A stretch of DNA of 64,000 nucleotides from NCBI GenBank assembly GCA_036276115.1, contig DATBEM010000125.1, forward strand, positions 1 through 64,000, given 5' to 3'. The translations under genes were made by a program, and so were the position numbers. This DNA is from Trebonia sp036276115. Lineage in GTDB: Bacteria > Actinomycetota > Actinomycetes > Streptosporangiales > Streptosporangiaceae. The notes below the pieces were generated by a model, which searched no databases, had not been told where the DNA came from, and saw only the letters and a program-made list of their open reading frames with translations. Position 1 is the first letter of the stretch, and each line of letters opens with the position of its first letter. This document shows positions 32,660 to 40,318 of this stretch, in pieces.

Positions 32660-34173
32660 CCGTCCCGGTCGTCGTGACAGGGCTCGGCGTGATGTCGCCC
32701 AACGGCCTCGGCCACCGGGACTTCTGGACGGCCACCCTGGCCGGCAAGGCCGCGATCGGCCCGGTCACCCGGTTTGACGCCGCCCAGTACCCGGCCACGC
32801 TGGCGGGCGAGATCTCCGGCTTCAGCCCGGAGGCCCACCTGCCGAGCCGGCTCCTGCCCCAGACCGACCGGGTGACCCGGCTGTCGCTGGTCGCCGCCGA
32901 CTGGGCGCTGGCGGACGCGGGCATCGAGCCCGCCAGCCAGCCGGAGTTCGGCATGGGGGTGATCACGGCCAGCTCGGCCGGCGGGTTCGAGTTCAGCCAG
33001 GGCGAGCTGCGGAACCTGTGGAGCAAGGGCAGCCGCCACGTCAGCGGCTACCAGTCCTTCGCCTGGTTCTACGCGGTCAACACCGGCCAGATCTCCATCC
33101 GCAACGGCATGAAGGGCCCCAGCGGCGTGGTCGTCAGCGACCAGGCGGGCGCCCTGGACGCGGTGGCGAACGCCCGGCGGCAGGTTCGCCGGGGAGCCAG
33201 CCTGATCGTGACGGGCGCGGTGGACGCCACGCTCTGCCCCTGGGGCTGGGTGGGCCTGCACTCCAGCGGACGGCTCAGCACCGCCACCGAGCCCACGCGG
33301 GCCTACCTCCCGTTCGACCACCGGGCGGGCGGCTACGTCGCCGGGGAGGGCGGCGCGATCCTGGTGCTCGAGCCGGCCGCGTCCGCCGCGGCGCGGGGGG
33401 CGCGGGCCTACGGCGAGATCGCCGGGTACGCGGCCACCTTCGACGGGCCCGGCCCCGGGTCCCCGGCGGCGCTGGGCAAGGCCATCGAGCTGGCCCTCGC
33501 CGACGCCGGGCTGGCTCCGGCGGACGTGGACGTCGTCTTCGCCGACGGCGCGGCCGACCCGGAGCTCGACCGCCATGAGGCGGCGGCGATCACGGCGGCC
33601 TTCGGCCCCCGGGGCGTCCCCGTCACCGCCCCCAAGACCATGACCGGCCGCCTGTGCGCGGGCATGGCCGCCCTCGACCTCGCGACGGCCTTCCTGGCGA
33701 TGGCGGAGGGCGTGATCCCGCCCACCGTCAACGTCGAGCCCGATGACTCCTACGGCCTCGACCTGGTGGTCGGCCAGCCGCGCGCCGCCCGGCTGCGCGC
33801 GGCGCTGGTGCTGGCCCGGGGCCAGGGCGGCTTCAACTCGGCCATGGTCGTCCGCGGCCACGCGGACGGCTCCTTACCTCCCCTTACCCCTTCTGTCACC
33901 AAAGGACGGCCAGCCATGCCCATCACCGCCGCCAGCTTCAGCATCGATGACCTCGTGCGCATCTTGTGCCGGGCCTCCGGCACCCCCGACGGGGTCGACC
34001 TGACCGGCGACATCCTCGACACCCGGTTCGAGGCGCTCGGCTACGACTCGCTGGCGCTGCTGGAGGCGGCCAGCTGGATCGAGCGCGAGTACGGAATCGA
34101 GCTCACGGACGCGGATTACCCGACGCCGCGCGCCTTCCTCGCGGCCGTCCGCACCGCCGGGGACGCGGCATGA
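32656..34173 (+). CDS. KS-beta (chain length factor) fused in frame to acyl carrier protein
   Basis: One uninterrupted 505-codon frame. Residues 1-400 are a chain length factor: the active-site Cys is replaced by Gln163 in V-S-D-Q-A-G-A-L-D-A. With no stop codon the frame then runs through a roughly 20-residue linker (Pro/Ser/Thr-rich, codons TTA, CCT, CTT, AAA, GGA, unlike the GC-rich neighbours) into an ACP. The phosphopantetheine Ser465 lies in G-Y-D-S-L-A-L-L-E. In nearly all type II systems these are separate proteins. Codon 407 (33874-33876) is the rare leucine codon TTA. The linker looks like a former intergenic spacer, so either a fusion or two products may be made. Confidence 0.9.
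   Translation: MTVPVVVTGLGVMSPNGLGHRDFWTATLAGKAAIGPVTRFDAAQYPATLAGEISGFSPEAHLPSRLLPQTDRVTRLSLVAADWALADAGIEPASQPEFGMGVITASSAGGFEFSQGELRNLWSKGSRHVSGYQSFAWFYAVNTGQISIRNGMKGPSGVVVSDQAGALDAVANARRQVRRGASLIVTGAVDATLCPWGWVGLHSSGRLSTATEPTRAYLPFDHRAGGYVAGEGGAILVLEPAASAAARGARAYGEIAGYAATFDGPGPGSPAALGKAIELALADAGLAPADVDVVFADGAADPELDRHEAAAITAAFGPRGVPVTAPKTMTGRLCAGMAALDLATAFLAMAEGVIPPTVNVEPDDSYGLDLVVGQPRAARLRAALVLARGQGGFNSAMVVRGHADGSLPPLTPSVTKGRPAMPITAASFSIDDLVRILCRASGTPDGVDLTGDILDTRFEALGYDSLALLEAASWIEREYGIELTDADYPTPRAFLAAVRTAGDAA
33916..34173 (+). CDS. Acyl carrier protein, possible independent start inside the fusion frame
   Basis: ATG 33916 gives an 85-residue protein, the normal ACP length, with the attachment Ser at residue 45. 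AAAGGACG lies 7-15 nt upstream and could serve as a ribosome-binding site. This supports separate ACP synthesis in addition to, or instead of, the KS-beta-ACP fusion. The stop overlaps the ketoreductase start as ATGA. Confidence 0.6.
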   Translation: MPITAASFSIDDLVRILCRASGTPDGVDLTGDILDTRFEALGYDSLALLEAASWIEREYGIELTDADYPTPRAFLAAVRTAGDAA

Positions 34174-34955
34174 CCGCCACCGAGCCGCCGGCCGCCATCG
34201 TGACCGGCGCCACCAGCGGCATCGGGCTGGCCATCGCCCGTCACCTGGCCGCCCGCGGCCACCGGGTGTACATCGGCGCCCGGACTCAGGAGAACGTCAC
34301 CGCGACCGTCAAGCAGCTGCTGGACGAGCAGCTGGACGTGGCCGGCACCACGGTCGACGTCCGGTCCACCGACTCGGTCCGGGCCTTCGTCCAGGCGGCC
34401 ACGGGCCGCTTCGGGCCGGTCGCCGTCCTGGTCAACAACGCGGGCCGCCCCGGCGGCGGGGTCACCGCGAGCATCACCGACGAGGCGTGGGACGACATCA
34501 TCGACACGAACCTCAACAGCGTGTTCCGGATGACCCGCGAGGTGCTGAACGCCGGCGGCATGGCGGCCAGGAGCCGCGGGCGGATCATCAGCATCGCGTC
34601 CACGGCGGGCAAGCAGGGCGTCGTGCTCGGCGCGCCGTACTCGGCCTCCAAGCACGGCGTGGTCGGCTTCACCAAGGCGCTCGGCAACGAGCTCGCGCCG
34701 GCCGGCATCACCGTCAACGCCGTCTGCCCCGGCTACGTCGAGACGCCGATGGCCCAGCACGTCCGCCAGAACTACGCCGCCATCTACGGCACCACCCCGG
34801 ACGCGGTGCGGGCGAAGTTCGAGGCGAAGATCCCGCTCGGCCGGTACTGCACCCCGGACGAGGTGGCCGGCCTCGTCGGCTACCTGGCGTCCGATGCCGC
34901 CGCCGCCATCACCGCGCAGGCCATGAACGTCTGCGGCGGCCTCGGCAACTTCTGA
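34170..34955 (+). CDS. ActIII-type polyketide ketoreductase
   Basis: A 261-residue short-chain dehydrogenase. It has the NADPH motif T-G-A-T-S-G-I-G, the strand L-V-N-N-A-G-R-P-G-G-G that marks ActIII-like enzymes, catalytic Ser in S-I-A-S-T-A-G-K-Q-G, and Tyr/Lys in Y-S-A-S-K-H-G. It ends N-V-C-G-G-L-G-N-F. This family reduces the C9 keto group of the nascent chain, which fixes the first ring fold. The start ATG 34170 overlaps the ACP stop. Confidence 0.95.
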   Translation: MTATEPPAAIVTGATSGIGLAIARHLAARGHRVYIGARTQENVTATVKQLLDEQLDVAGTTVDVRSTDSVRAFVQAATGRFGPVAVLVNNAGRPGGGVTASITDEAWDDIIDTNLNSVFRMTREVLNAGGMAARSRGRIISIASTAGKQGVVLGAPYSASKHGVVGFTKALGNELAPAGITVNAVCPGYVETPMAQHVRQNYAAIYGTTPDAVRAKFEAKIPLGRYCTPDEVAGLVGYLASDAAAAITAQAMNVCGGLGNF

Positions 34956-34989
34956 CCCGACCCGCCCTTCCCCGACCAAGGAGGTCGCA

Positions 34990-35925
34990 GTGGCATCTGA
35001 CCAGCATCAGGCCGCGCACGAGGTACGGATCGCGGCCCCGGCCGACGCCGTTTACCGCCTGCTGGCGGACGTGGCGAACTGGCCGCGGATCTTCCCGCCG
35101 ACGATCCACGTCGACCGGATCGGCCAGAGCGGCCAGGCTGAGCGCATCCGGATCTGGGCCACGGCCAACGGCGAGGTCAAGAGCTGGACCTCCGGCCGTG
35201 CCCTGGACCCCGAGCGGCTGCGGATCGACTTCCGGCAAGAGGCCAGCGCCCCGCCCGTGGCCGCCATGGGCGGCGCGTGGCAGGTCGAGGCGCTCTCGCC
35301 GGGTGAGTGCGTCGTCCACCTGGCGCACGACTACCAGGCCGTGGACGCCGGCCAGCTGGCGTGGATTGACCAGGCGGTCGACCGCAACTCCCGGGCCGAG
35401 CTGGCGGCGCTGAAGGCGCAGGCCGAGCTGGGGCACGACCAGGCCGGGGCCATCTGCTCGTTCGAGGACGCCGTCCGGATCAACGGCCGCGCCGAGGACG
35501 TGTACGACTTCATCAACGAGGCCGACCGCTGGCCCCAGCGGCTGCCGCACGTGGTGGCGGTGCGGCTGCGAGAGGACGTCCCGGGACTGCAGGTCCTGGA
35601 GATGGACACTAAGTCCCAGGACGGCTCGGTGCACGCCACCAAGTCCTACCGCGTGGCCTTCCCGCACCAGCGCATCGTCTACAAGCAGGTCACCCGGCCG
35701 GCCCTGATGAGCCTGCACACCGGGTACTGGACCGTGACCGGGGACAAGGCCGGCGTGACGGCCTCCTCCCAGCACACGTTCGCGGTCAGCCCCGCGAGCA
35801 TCGAGCCGGTCCTCGGCCCGGGCGCTGGCGTGGCGGATGCCGTCGCCTACGTGCGGGCGGCGCTCAGCGCCAACAGCCAGGCCACCCTGGAGGCGGCCCG
35901 GCTGTACGCGGAGAGCGCCCGCTGA
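34990..35925 (+). CDS. Didomain StAR-like aromatase/cyclase
   Basis: A 311-residue protein of two helix-grip domains: about 5-150 (H-E-V-R-I-A-A-P-A-D-A-V-Y-R-L-L-A-D-V) and about 155-305 (F-E-D-A-V-R-I-N-G-R-A-E-D-V-Y-D-F-I). Didomain enzymes of this type close and aromatise the first ring of C9-reduced polyketides, which agrees with the ketoreductase upstream. The start is GTG 34990 with a near-perfect AAGGAGGT 4-11 nt upstream. It ends 4 nt before the convergent exporter gene. Confidence 0.93.
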   Translation: MASDQHQAAHEVRIAAPADAVYRLLADVANWPRIFPPTIHVDRIGQSGQAERIRIWATANGEVKSWTSGRALDPERLRIDFRQEASAPPVAAMGGAWQVEALSPGECVVHLAHDYQAVDAGQLAWIDQAVDRNSRAELAALKAQAELGHDQAGAICSFEDAVRINGRAEDVYDFINEADRWPQRLPHVVAVRLREDVPGLQVLEMDTKSQDGSVHATKSYRVAFPHQRIVYKQVTRPALMSLHTGYWTVTGDKAGVTASSQHTFAVSPASIEPVLGPGAGVADAVAYVRAALSANSQATLEAARLYAESAR

Positions 35926-35929
35926 CCGC

Positions 35930-37678
35930 TCAGCCGGCCGGCCCCGGCCCGGCCGGGACCTGCCCCTGCTGCCCGGCCCGGTGCCGCCCCTGGTAATGGC
36001 GGGCCGGGCGCGGCCTCGGGACGGGGCGCGCCTCAGCCACGGCGGGACCGAGGTCCAGCGCCTCATCGAGGCGCACGGGGCGGTCGCGATCCCGCGCGGC
36101 CGGGGCCGCCCGCGGGATGAGGAGGGTCGTGAGCAGGCCGACGGCGAGCAGGCCGGCGGCGGCGTAGGAGCTGGCGGCGATGCCGTCCGCCATCGCGTCG
36201 CGGGCGGCGCGGGCCGCGCCCGCGGTCGCCGGGCTCCGCGCGAAGGCGCCGATCACGGCGCCGGCCGAATCGGTGACCGCCGCCGTGTACCGGTCAACCT
36301 GCCCCGGCGCCAGGTGCTCGCCCTTTAGGCGGGTGCGCACCCCGCTGCCGAGCAGGGAGTAGAAGATCGTCGTGAGCGTCGCGATGCCCAGGGCCGAGCC
36401 CAGTTGCCGGAACGTGGACTGGATGCCGGACCCCTGCCCGGCCTCGGCCGGCGGCACGTCCGCCAGCACGACGTTCGTCACCTGGGCGGTCGCGAAGCCG
36501 ACGCCGACGCCGTAGGTGAACAGCGGGAGGGAGATCGCCCACCACGACGCGGAGGTCGCCGCCGCGACGGCGCCGAGCGCGGCGATGCCGGCCGCCTCGA
36601 CCACCAGGCCGATGCGGACGAGCGCCAGCGCCGACAGCCGCTTGGCCAGGCCGAAGCTCAGGGCGCTGGCGAAGAAGGCGCCCCCGGCCAGCGGCAGCAA
36701 GGCGAACCCGGCCTGCAGCGACGTGTAGCCGAGGGCGAACTGCAGCCACAGGGGCACGACGGCGATGATCCCGAACTGGCCCAGGCCGATGATCATCGTG
36801 GCCACGTTGCCGTTGCGGAAGGACGCGATCGCGAACAGGCGCGTGTCCATCAGCGGCTGGCCGCGGGCGCCGTCGCGGCTCAGCCGGGCCTGCCACCACG
36901 TGAACATGGCCAGCAGGGCGACCGCCCCTTCCAGCGCGACGAAGGCCGGCGACAGGCCACTGTCCCACTTCAGCCCGAATAGCGTGAACGCGCTCGCGCT
37001 CGTGATCCACCCGTAGGTGCGGCCCTCGATGAGGCCGAACGACAGGGCCGCCAGCCCGAGGACGGACAGGACCGAGCTGGCGACGTCGATGCGGCCGCGC
37101 ACGCGCGGCGACGGGTCGATGAACGCCAGCGTGAGGACGAAGATCACCACGACCAGCGGGATGTTGATGCCGAACGCCCAGCGCCAGCTCGCGTGCCCCG
37201 CCAGCCAGCCGCCGACGACGGGGCCGACTGCCGACGCCGCGCCGATCGTCGATCCCCAGATCGCGAACGCCTGCCCGCGCTCCCGGCCGCTGAACGCCTG
37301 GTTGAGCAGGGACAGGGAGGTGGGCAGGAGCATGGCGCCGCCCGCGCCCTGCGCGAACCGCGCCGCCACGAGCACGCCGCCGGACGGCGCGACGCCCGCC
37401 AGCAGGCTGGTCGCGCCGAAGACGAGCACGCCGGCGGTGAAGACGCGGCGCGCCCCGAGGATGTCGGCCGCCCGCCCGAAGACCAGCAGCAGCGCCGCGA
37501 AGCTGATCGCGTACGACTCCTGCACCCATTGCGCCTGCGTGGAGTCGATGTGCAGGTCGTCGATGACCGACGGGGTGATCACGTTCACGATCGTCGTGTC
37601 GACGACGATCATCGCCACCCCGAGGGCGACGGCCACCAGCCCCAGCCATCGTCGCCCGCCGGCTCCGCGGTCGGTCAT
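35930..37678 (-). CDS. DHA2 (EmrB/QacA) drug-type MFS exporter
   Basis: A 582-residue protein with about 14 membrane spans. Motifs include V-D-T-T-I-V-N-V in the first span, the loop G-R-A-A-D-I-L-G-A-R-R and P-V-V-G-G-W-L-A-G-H-A-S-W-R-W-A-F. Such proton antiporters export antibiotics. It is convergent with the polyketide operon and divergent from a MarR regulator across a dyad, so it is likely the efflux and self-resistance pump for the cluster product. Confidence 0.93.
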   Translation of the reverse strand: MTDRGAGGRRWLGLVAVALGVAMIVVDTTIVNVITPSVIDDLHIDSTQAQWVQESYAISFAALLLVFGRAADILGARRVFTAGVLVFGATSLLAGVAPSGGVLVAARFAQGAGGAMLLPTSLSLLNQAFSGRERGQAFAIWGSTIGAASAVGPVVGGWLAGHASWRWAFGINIPLVVVIFVLTLAFIDPSPRVRGRIDVASSVLSVLGLAALSFGLIEGRTYGWITSASAFTLFGLKWDSGLSPAFVALEGAVALLAMFTWWQARLSRDGARGQPLMDTRLFAIASFRNGNVATMIIGLGQFGIIAVVPLWLQFALGYTSLQAGFALLPLAGGAFFASALSFGLAKRLSALALVRIGLVVEAAGIAALGAVAAATSASWWAISLPLFTYGVGVGFATAQVTNVVLADVPPAEAGQGSGIQSTFRQLGSALGIATLTTIFYSLLGSGVRTRLKGEHLAPGQVDRYTAAVTDSAGAVIGAFARSPATAGAARAARDAMADGIAASSYAAAGLLAVGLLTTLLIPRAAPAARDRDRPVRLDEALDLGPAVAEARPVPRPRPARHYQGRHRAGQQGQVPAGPGPAG

Positions 37679-37719
37679 GGGTGAGTCCTTCCATCCGCCC
37701 AGATTAGTTACACCATCAA

Positions 37720-37756
37720 ATTATCACACCGTGTAAAGGAATCATGGCGTGATAAT
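37720..37756. promoter_or_regulatory. MarR-type operator between exporter and regulator
   Basis: ATTATCACACC at 37720-37730 and GGCGTGATAAT at 37746-37756 form 11-bp arms with one mismatch. A smaller nested pair, TTACAC (37708-37713) and GTGTAA (37731-37736), overlaps it. The site is in the divergent gap, as expected for MarR autoregulation and exporter control. Confidence 0.7.
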
Positions 37757-37764
37757 CTCCAGGC

Positions 37765-38280
37765 ATCAACAGACCCGAGGGCGCGGTCGCGCCAGACGAG
37801 GCCGACGCCGAGACGCGCAGGCGGCTGCTGGCGGACCTGCGGGCCTACGGCCACGCCTTCCATGAGCTCGCCCGCAGCTTCGGGGCGCAGGCGGGACTGC
37901 ACACCACCGACGCCACCGCGCTGGTCGAGATCCTGATGGCGGACGACCGCGGCACGCCGCTCACGCAGTCCGGGCTCAGCCAGCGCATCGGGCTGACGAC
38001 CGGGGCCACCTCATCGCTGCTGAACCGCCTGGAAGTGGCCGGGCACATCGTCCGGCTGCGCGACAGCGCCGACCGCCGGGTGGTCACCCTGCGCGCCACG
38101 GCGGGCGTCAGCGAGCTGGTCGACCACTACTTCAACCCGCTCACGGCCCGCATGAACGAGGTGATGGACCAGTACGCCCCGGGCACCCTCGCCGCCTTCG
38201 AGCGGTTCATCACCGAGATCAAGGGCGTGATGGAGGCCTACACGACGGCCTCTCCGGGCGCCCCGGCCGGCGGCCGCTGA
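37765..38280 (+). CDS. MarR-family repressor (no canonical start codon)
   Basis: The winged-helix protein is complete from about R-R-L-L-A-D-L-R-A-Y-G-H-A-F-H-E-L-A-R. It continues through the recognition region T-T-G-A-T-S-S-L-L-N-R-L-E and wing D-S-A-D-R-R-V-V-T-L to A-S-P-G-A-P-A-G-G-R. In this frame there is no ATG, GTG or TTG between the stop at 37753 and ATG 37936, and starting at 37936 would remove the dimerisation helix. Candidates are ATC 37765 (used here) or a CTG further in. A non-standard start or a base error is likely. It probably represses the divergent exporter until the polyketide is present. Confidence 0.75.
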   Translation: MNRPEGAVAPDEADAETRRRLLADLRAYGHAFHELARSFGAQAGLHTTDATALVEILMADDRGTPLTQSGLSQRIGLTTGATSSLLNRLEVAGHIVRLRDSADRRVVTLRATAGVSELVDHYFNPLTARMNEVMDQYAPGTLAAFERFITEIKGVMEAYTTASPGAPAGGR

Positions 38281-38316
38281 TCGCGGCCAGCCAGCCGGGG
38301 GCACCTCAGGGCGGCG

Positions 38317-39972
38317 TTAGCCGCAGGTGGTGCCGTTGACCTTGAACGACGTGGGTGCGGCGTCGTTGCTGGTCCACGATCCCTGGAAGCCGTCGGTGAT
38401 GCTGGCCCCGGGGGCGATGGCGCCGTTATAGCTGGCGTTGGTCAAGGTGGCGTTCTGCCCGGTCTGGGAGAAGCCGCCGTTGAAGTTGCTGGTGATCTTC
38501 TGATCGCCGGGGAAGGTGAAGGTGAGCGACCACGAGCTCAGCGCCGTGGTGCTGGTGTTGGCGATGGTCACCTGGGCGGTGAACCCGCCGGGCCATTCGC
38601 TGTTCTTGGTGTAGGTGACGTGACAGGCGCCGCCCCCGCCGGTGCTTCCGCCGCCGCTGATCGTCCACGTGAACGTCGCGTTGCCGGAGGCCCCGGTCGC
38701 ATCCTTGGCGGTCACGGTGACCGTGCTGCTGCCCGCCGTGGTCGGCGTGCCCGTGATGAGGCCGCTGGTGCTGATCGCCAGCCCGGCGGGCAGGCCGGAC
38801 GCGGTGTAGGCGAGGGTCTGGCCGCTGGCGGAGTCTGTCGCCGTGACCTGCAGGCTAGCGGCGGTGCCGACGGTCCCGGTCCGCGCGCCCGGGTTGGTCA
38901 CCGTGACCGTGTTCTGGCTGCCGGCGGATCCGGCCAGCGCGCTCTGCACCGCGGTGAAGGCGGGCTTGGCACTGTAGTTCTGGTCGAACATGGTGGCGGC
39001 GCCCTGGCCGGAGAACGTGCCGGGAACCCAGGAGTCGGCGTCGCCGACGGCCCACTGGGTCACGCCGACGCAGCGCGAGACGCCCAGGCAGTCCTTGACC
39101 ACGCTGGCGAAGTCGGTGGCCTGCTGGGTGAGGTTGGCGCTGGTGGCCGGGAGCGTGATGCGGTCGTCCAGCTCGGTGACCGCGACGTCCAGGCCGAGGC
39201 TCGCGAACCGCTGCATGTTCGCTTCCATGTCCGACGGGACCTGGCCGAGGATGAAGTGGCTCTCGAAGCCGATGCCGTTCAGCGGGACGCCCTGGGCCAG
39301 CAGCGACTGCGCCAGGCTGTACATCGCGTTGCTCTTGGCGTTCTCGCCCTCGATGCTGTAGTCGTTCAGGTACAGCTTCGCGCTCGGGTCGGCCGCGTGG
39401 GCGGTCCGCAGCGCGTCGGCGATGTAGGCGCTGCCCATCGCGTTGTAGAACGGGTCGGCCACGAACGACCCGTCGCCGTTAAACGGCTCGTTGACCACGT
39501 CCCAGGCGTAGCACTCGCCCTTGAAGTGACCCGCCTCGGTCGTGATGTGGGTCTCCATCGCCGCCTGGACCTGGCTCGCGGGCAGGGACGACACCCAGGA
39601 CGGAAGCTGGCTCTGCCAGACCAGGTTGTGGCAGCGCACCTGCTCGCCGTTCGCCTTGGCGTAGGAGACGATCTGGTCGCCCGGGCTGAAGTTGAACGTG
39701 CCGTTGGACGGCTCGGTCGTGTCCCACTTCATCTCGTTGCCCGGCGTGACCATGTTGAACTGCTGGGCCTGGAGCTGGGTCACCGTTGAGTTAGAGAGCA
39801 GGTTCCCGGTCATGTCGCTGCCGAAGTACCGGCTGCCATCGGCGGCGGCCAGCGTCTTCAGGGGCGTTCCGGACGCTAGTGCCGCCCGGGCGGCCGTGCT
39901 TCCGGCCACCAGGGCGCCGGTCACCAGGGTTCCGATCACTAGCGGTATTACCGCCAGACGGGATCGCCACAT
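38317..39972 (-). CDS. Secreted GH10 endo-xylanase with Ig-like linker and CBM2
   Basis: A 551-residue protein, ATG 39972 with GGAGG about 9 nt upstream, then a signal peptide. The GH10 barrel spans about 35-345, with acid/base Glu in W-D-V-V-N-E-P-F and nucleophile Glu in V-A-V-T-E-L-D-D. A putative-Ig (He_PIG-like) module is at about 355-445, and a C-terminal CBM2 at about 450-551 has the usual bracketing cysteines. It cuts xylan backbones outside the cell while held to cellulose. It is divergent from the GH48 gene, and its linker and CBM2 are nearly identical to those of GH48. Confidence 0.95.
   Translation of the reverse strand: MWRSRLAVIPLVIGTLVTGALVAGSTAARAALASGTPLKTLAAADGSRYFGSDMTGNLLSNSTVTQLQAQQFNMVTPGNEMKWDTTEPSNGTFNFSPGDQIVSYAKANGEQVRCHNLVWQSQLPSWVSSLPASQVQAAMETHITTEAGHFKGECYAWDVVNEPFNGDGSFVADPFYNAMGSAYIADALRTAHAADPSAKLYLNDYSIEGENAKSNAMYSLAQSLLAQGVPLNGIGFESHFILGQVPSDMEANMQRFASLGLDVAVTELDDRITLPATSANLTQQATDFASVVKDCLGVSRCVGVTQWAVGDADSWVPGTFSGQGAATMFDQNYSAKPAFTAVQSALAGSAGSQNTVTVTNPGARTGTVGTAASLQVTATDSASGQTLAYTASGLPAGLAISTSGLITGTPTTAGSSTVTVTAKDATGASGNATFTWTISGGGSTGGGGACHVTYTKNSEWPGGFTAQVTIANTSTTALSSWSLTFTFPGDQKITSNFNGGFSQTGQNATLTNASYNGAIAPGASITDGFQGSWTSNDAAPTSFKVNGTTCG
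38474..38589 (-). repeat. 116-bp exact inverted repeat, xylanase copy
   Basis: This stretch inside the xylanase CBM2 is the exact reverse complement of 43664-43779 inside the GH48 CBM2. The similarity continues at lower identity on both sides through the CBM2 and part of the Ig-like linker. Confidence 0.9.
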
Positions 39973-40318
39973 TTCTCATGACCTCCTTGTCATCGAAAAT
40001 TATCGGAGAAATTTCCGATAACTGGATGCAGTGAAGGACTCCCACGCTGCCCCCGCAAGGGACCCGGGCATTTCCCCCGGACATTGCCGGGCCGGGCCTG
40101 AAAGTTCCATGGCGACTAGGTCGGCTGGGCCGAGCCGGACGGCCTTTGAGCAGCGTGGGCGGCTTCCCGTCATGAGAGTTTCACGAAATCCGGGCGAGCT
40201 TCCCCGGCAATGAAGGTCATCTCTTTCCAGCCGTCGCACCCAGGGTTACGTTGCGAGCCTGATTGGCGGCTATTCGCCGCCATCCCGCAATTCACACTGT
40301 CCCCTCGAGGAGATGCAG
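39973..40318. other. Divergent promoter region between xylanase and GH48 genes
   Basis: 346 bp without a gene. It holds the GH10-side palindrome at 40000-40021 and a 7-bp hairpin (TGGCGGC-GCCGCCA) at about 40264-40282 on the GH48 side. GAGGAG before ATG 40319 is the GH48 ribosome-binding site. I see no clear -35/-10 pair on the GH48 side. Confidence 0.6.
40000..40021. promoter_or_regulatory. Palindromic operator of the xylanase gene
   Basis: TTATCGGA (40000-40007) and TCCGATAA (40014-40021) are perfect arms around GAAATT, 27 nt upstream of the xylanase start. Site length and symmetry fit a LacI- or ROK-type repressor. A LacI regulator gene lies 4.7 kb away at 44734, but a link is only inferred. 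Confidence 0.65.
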
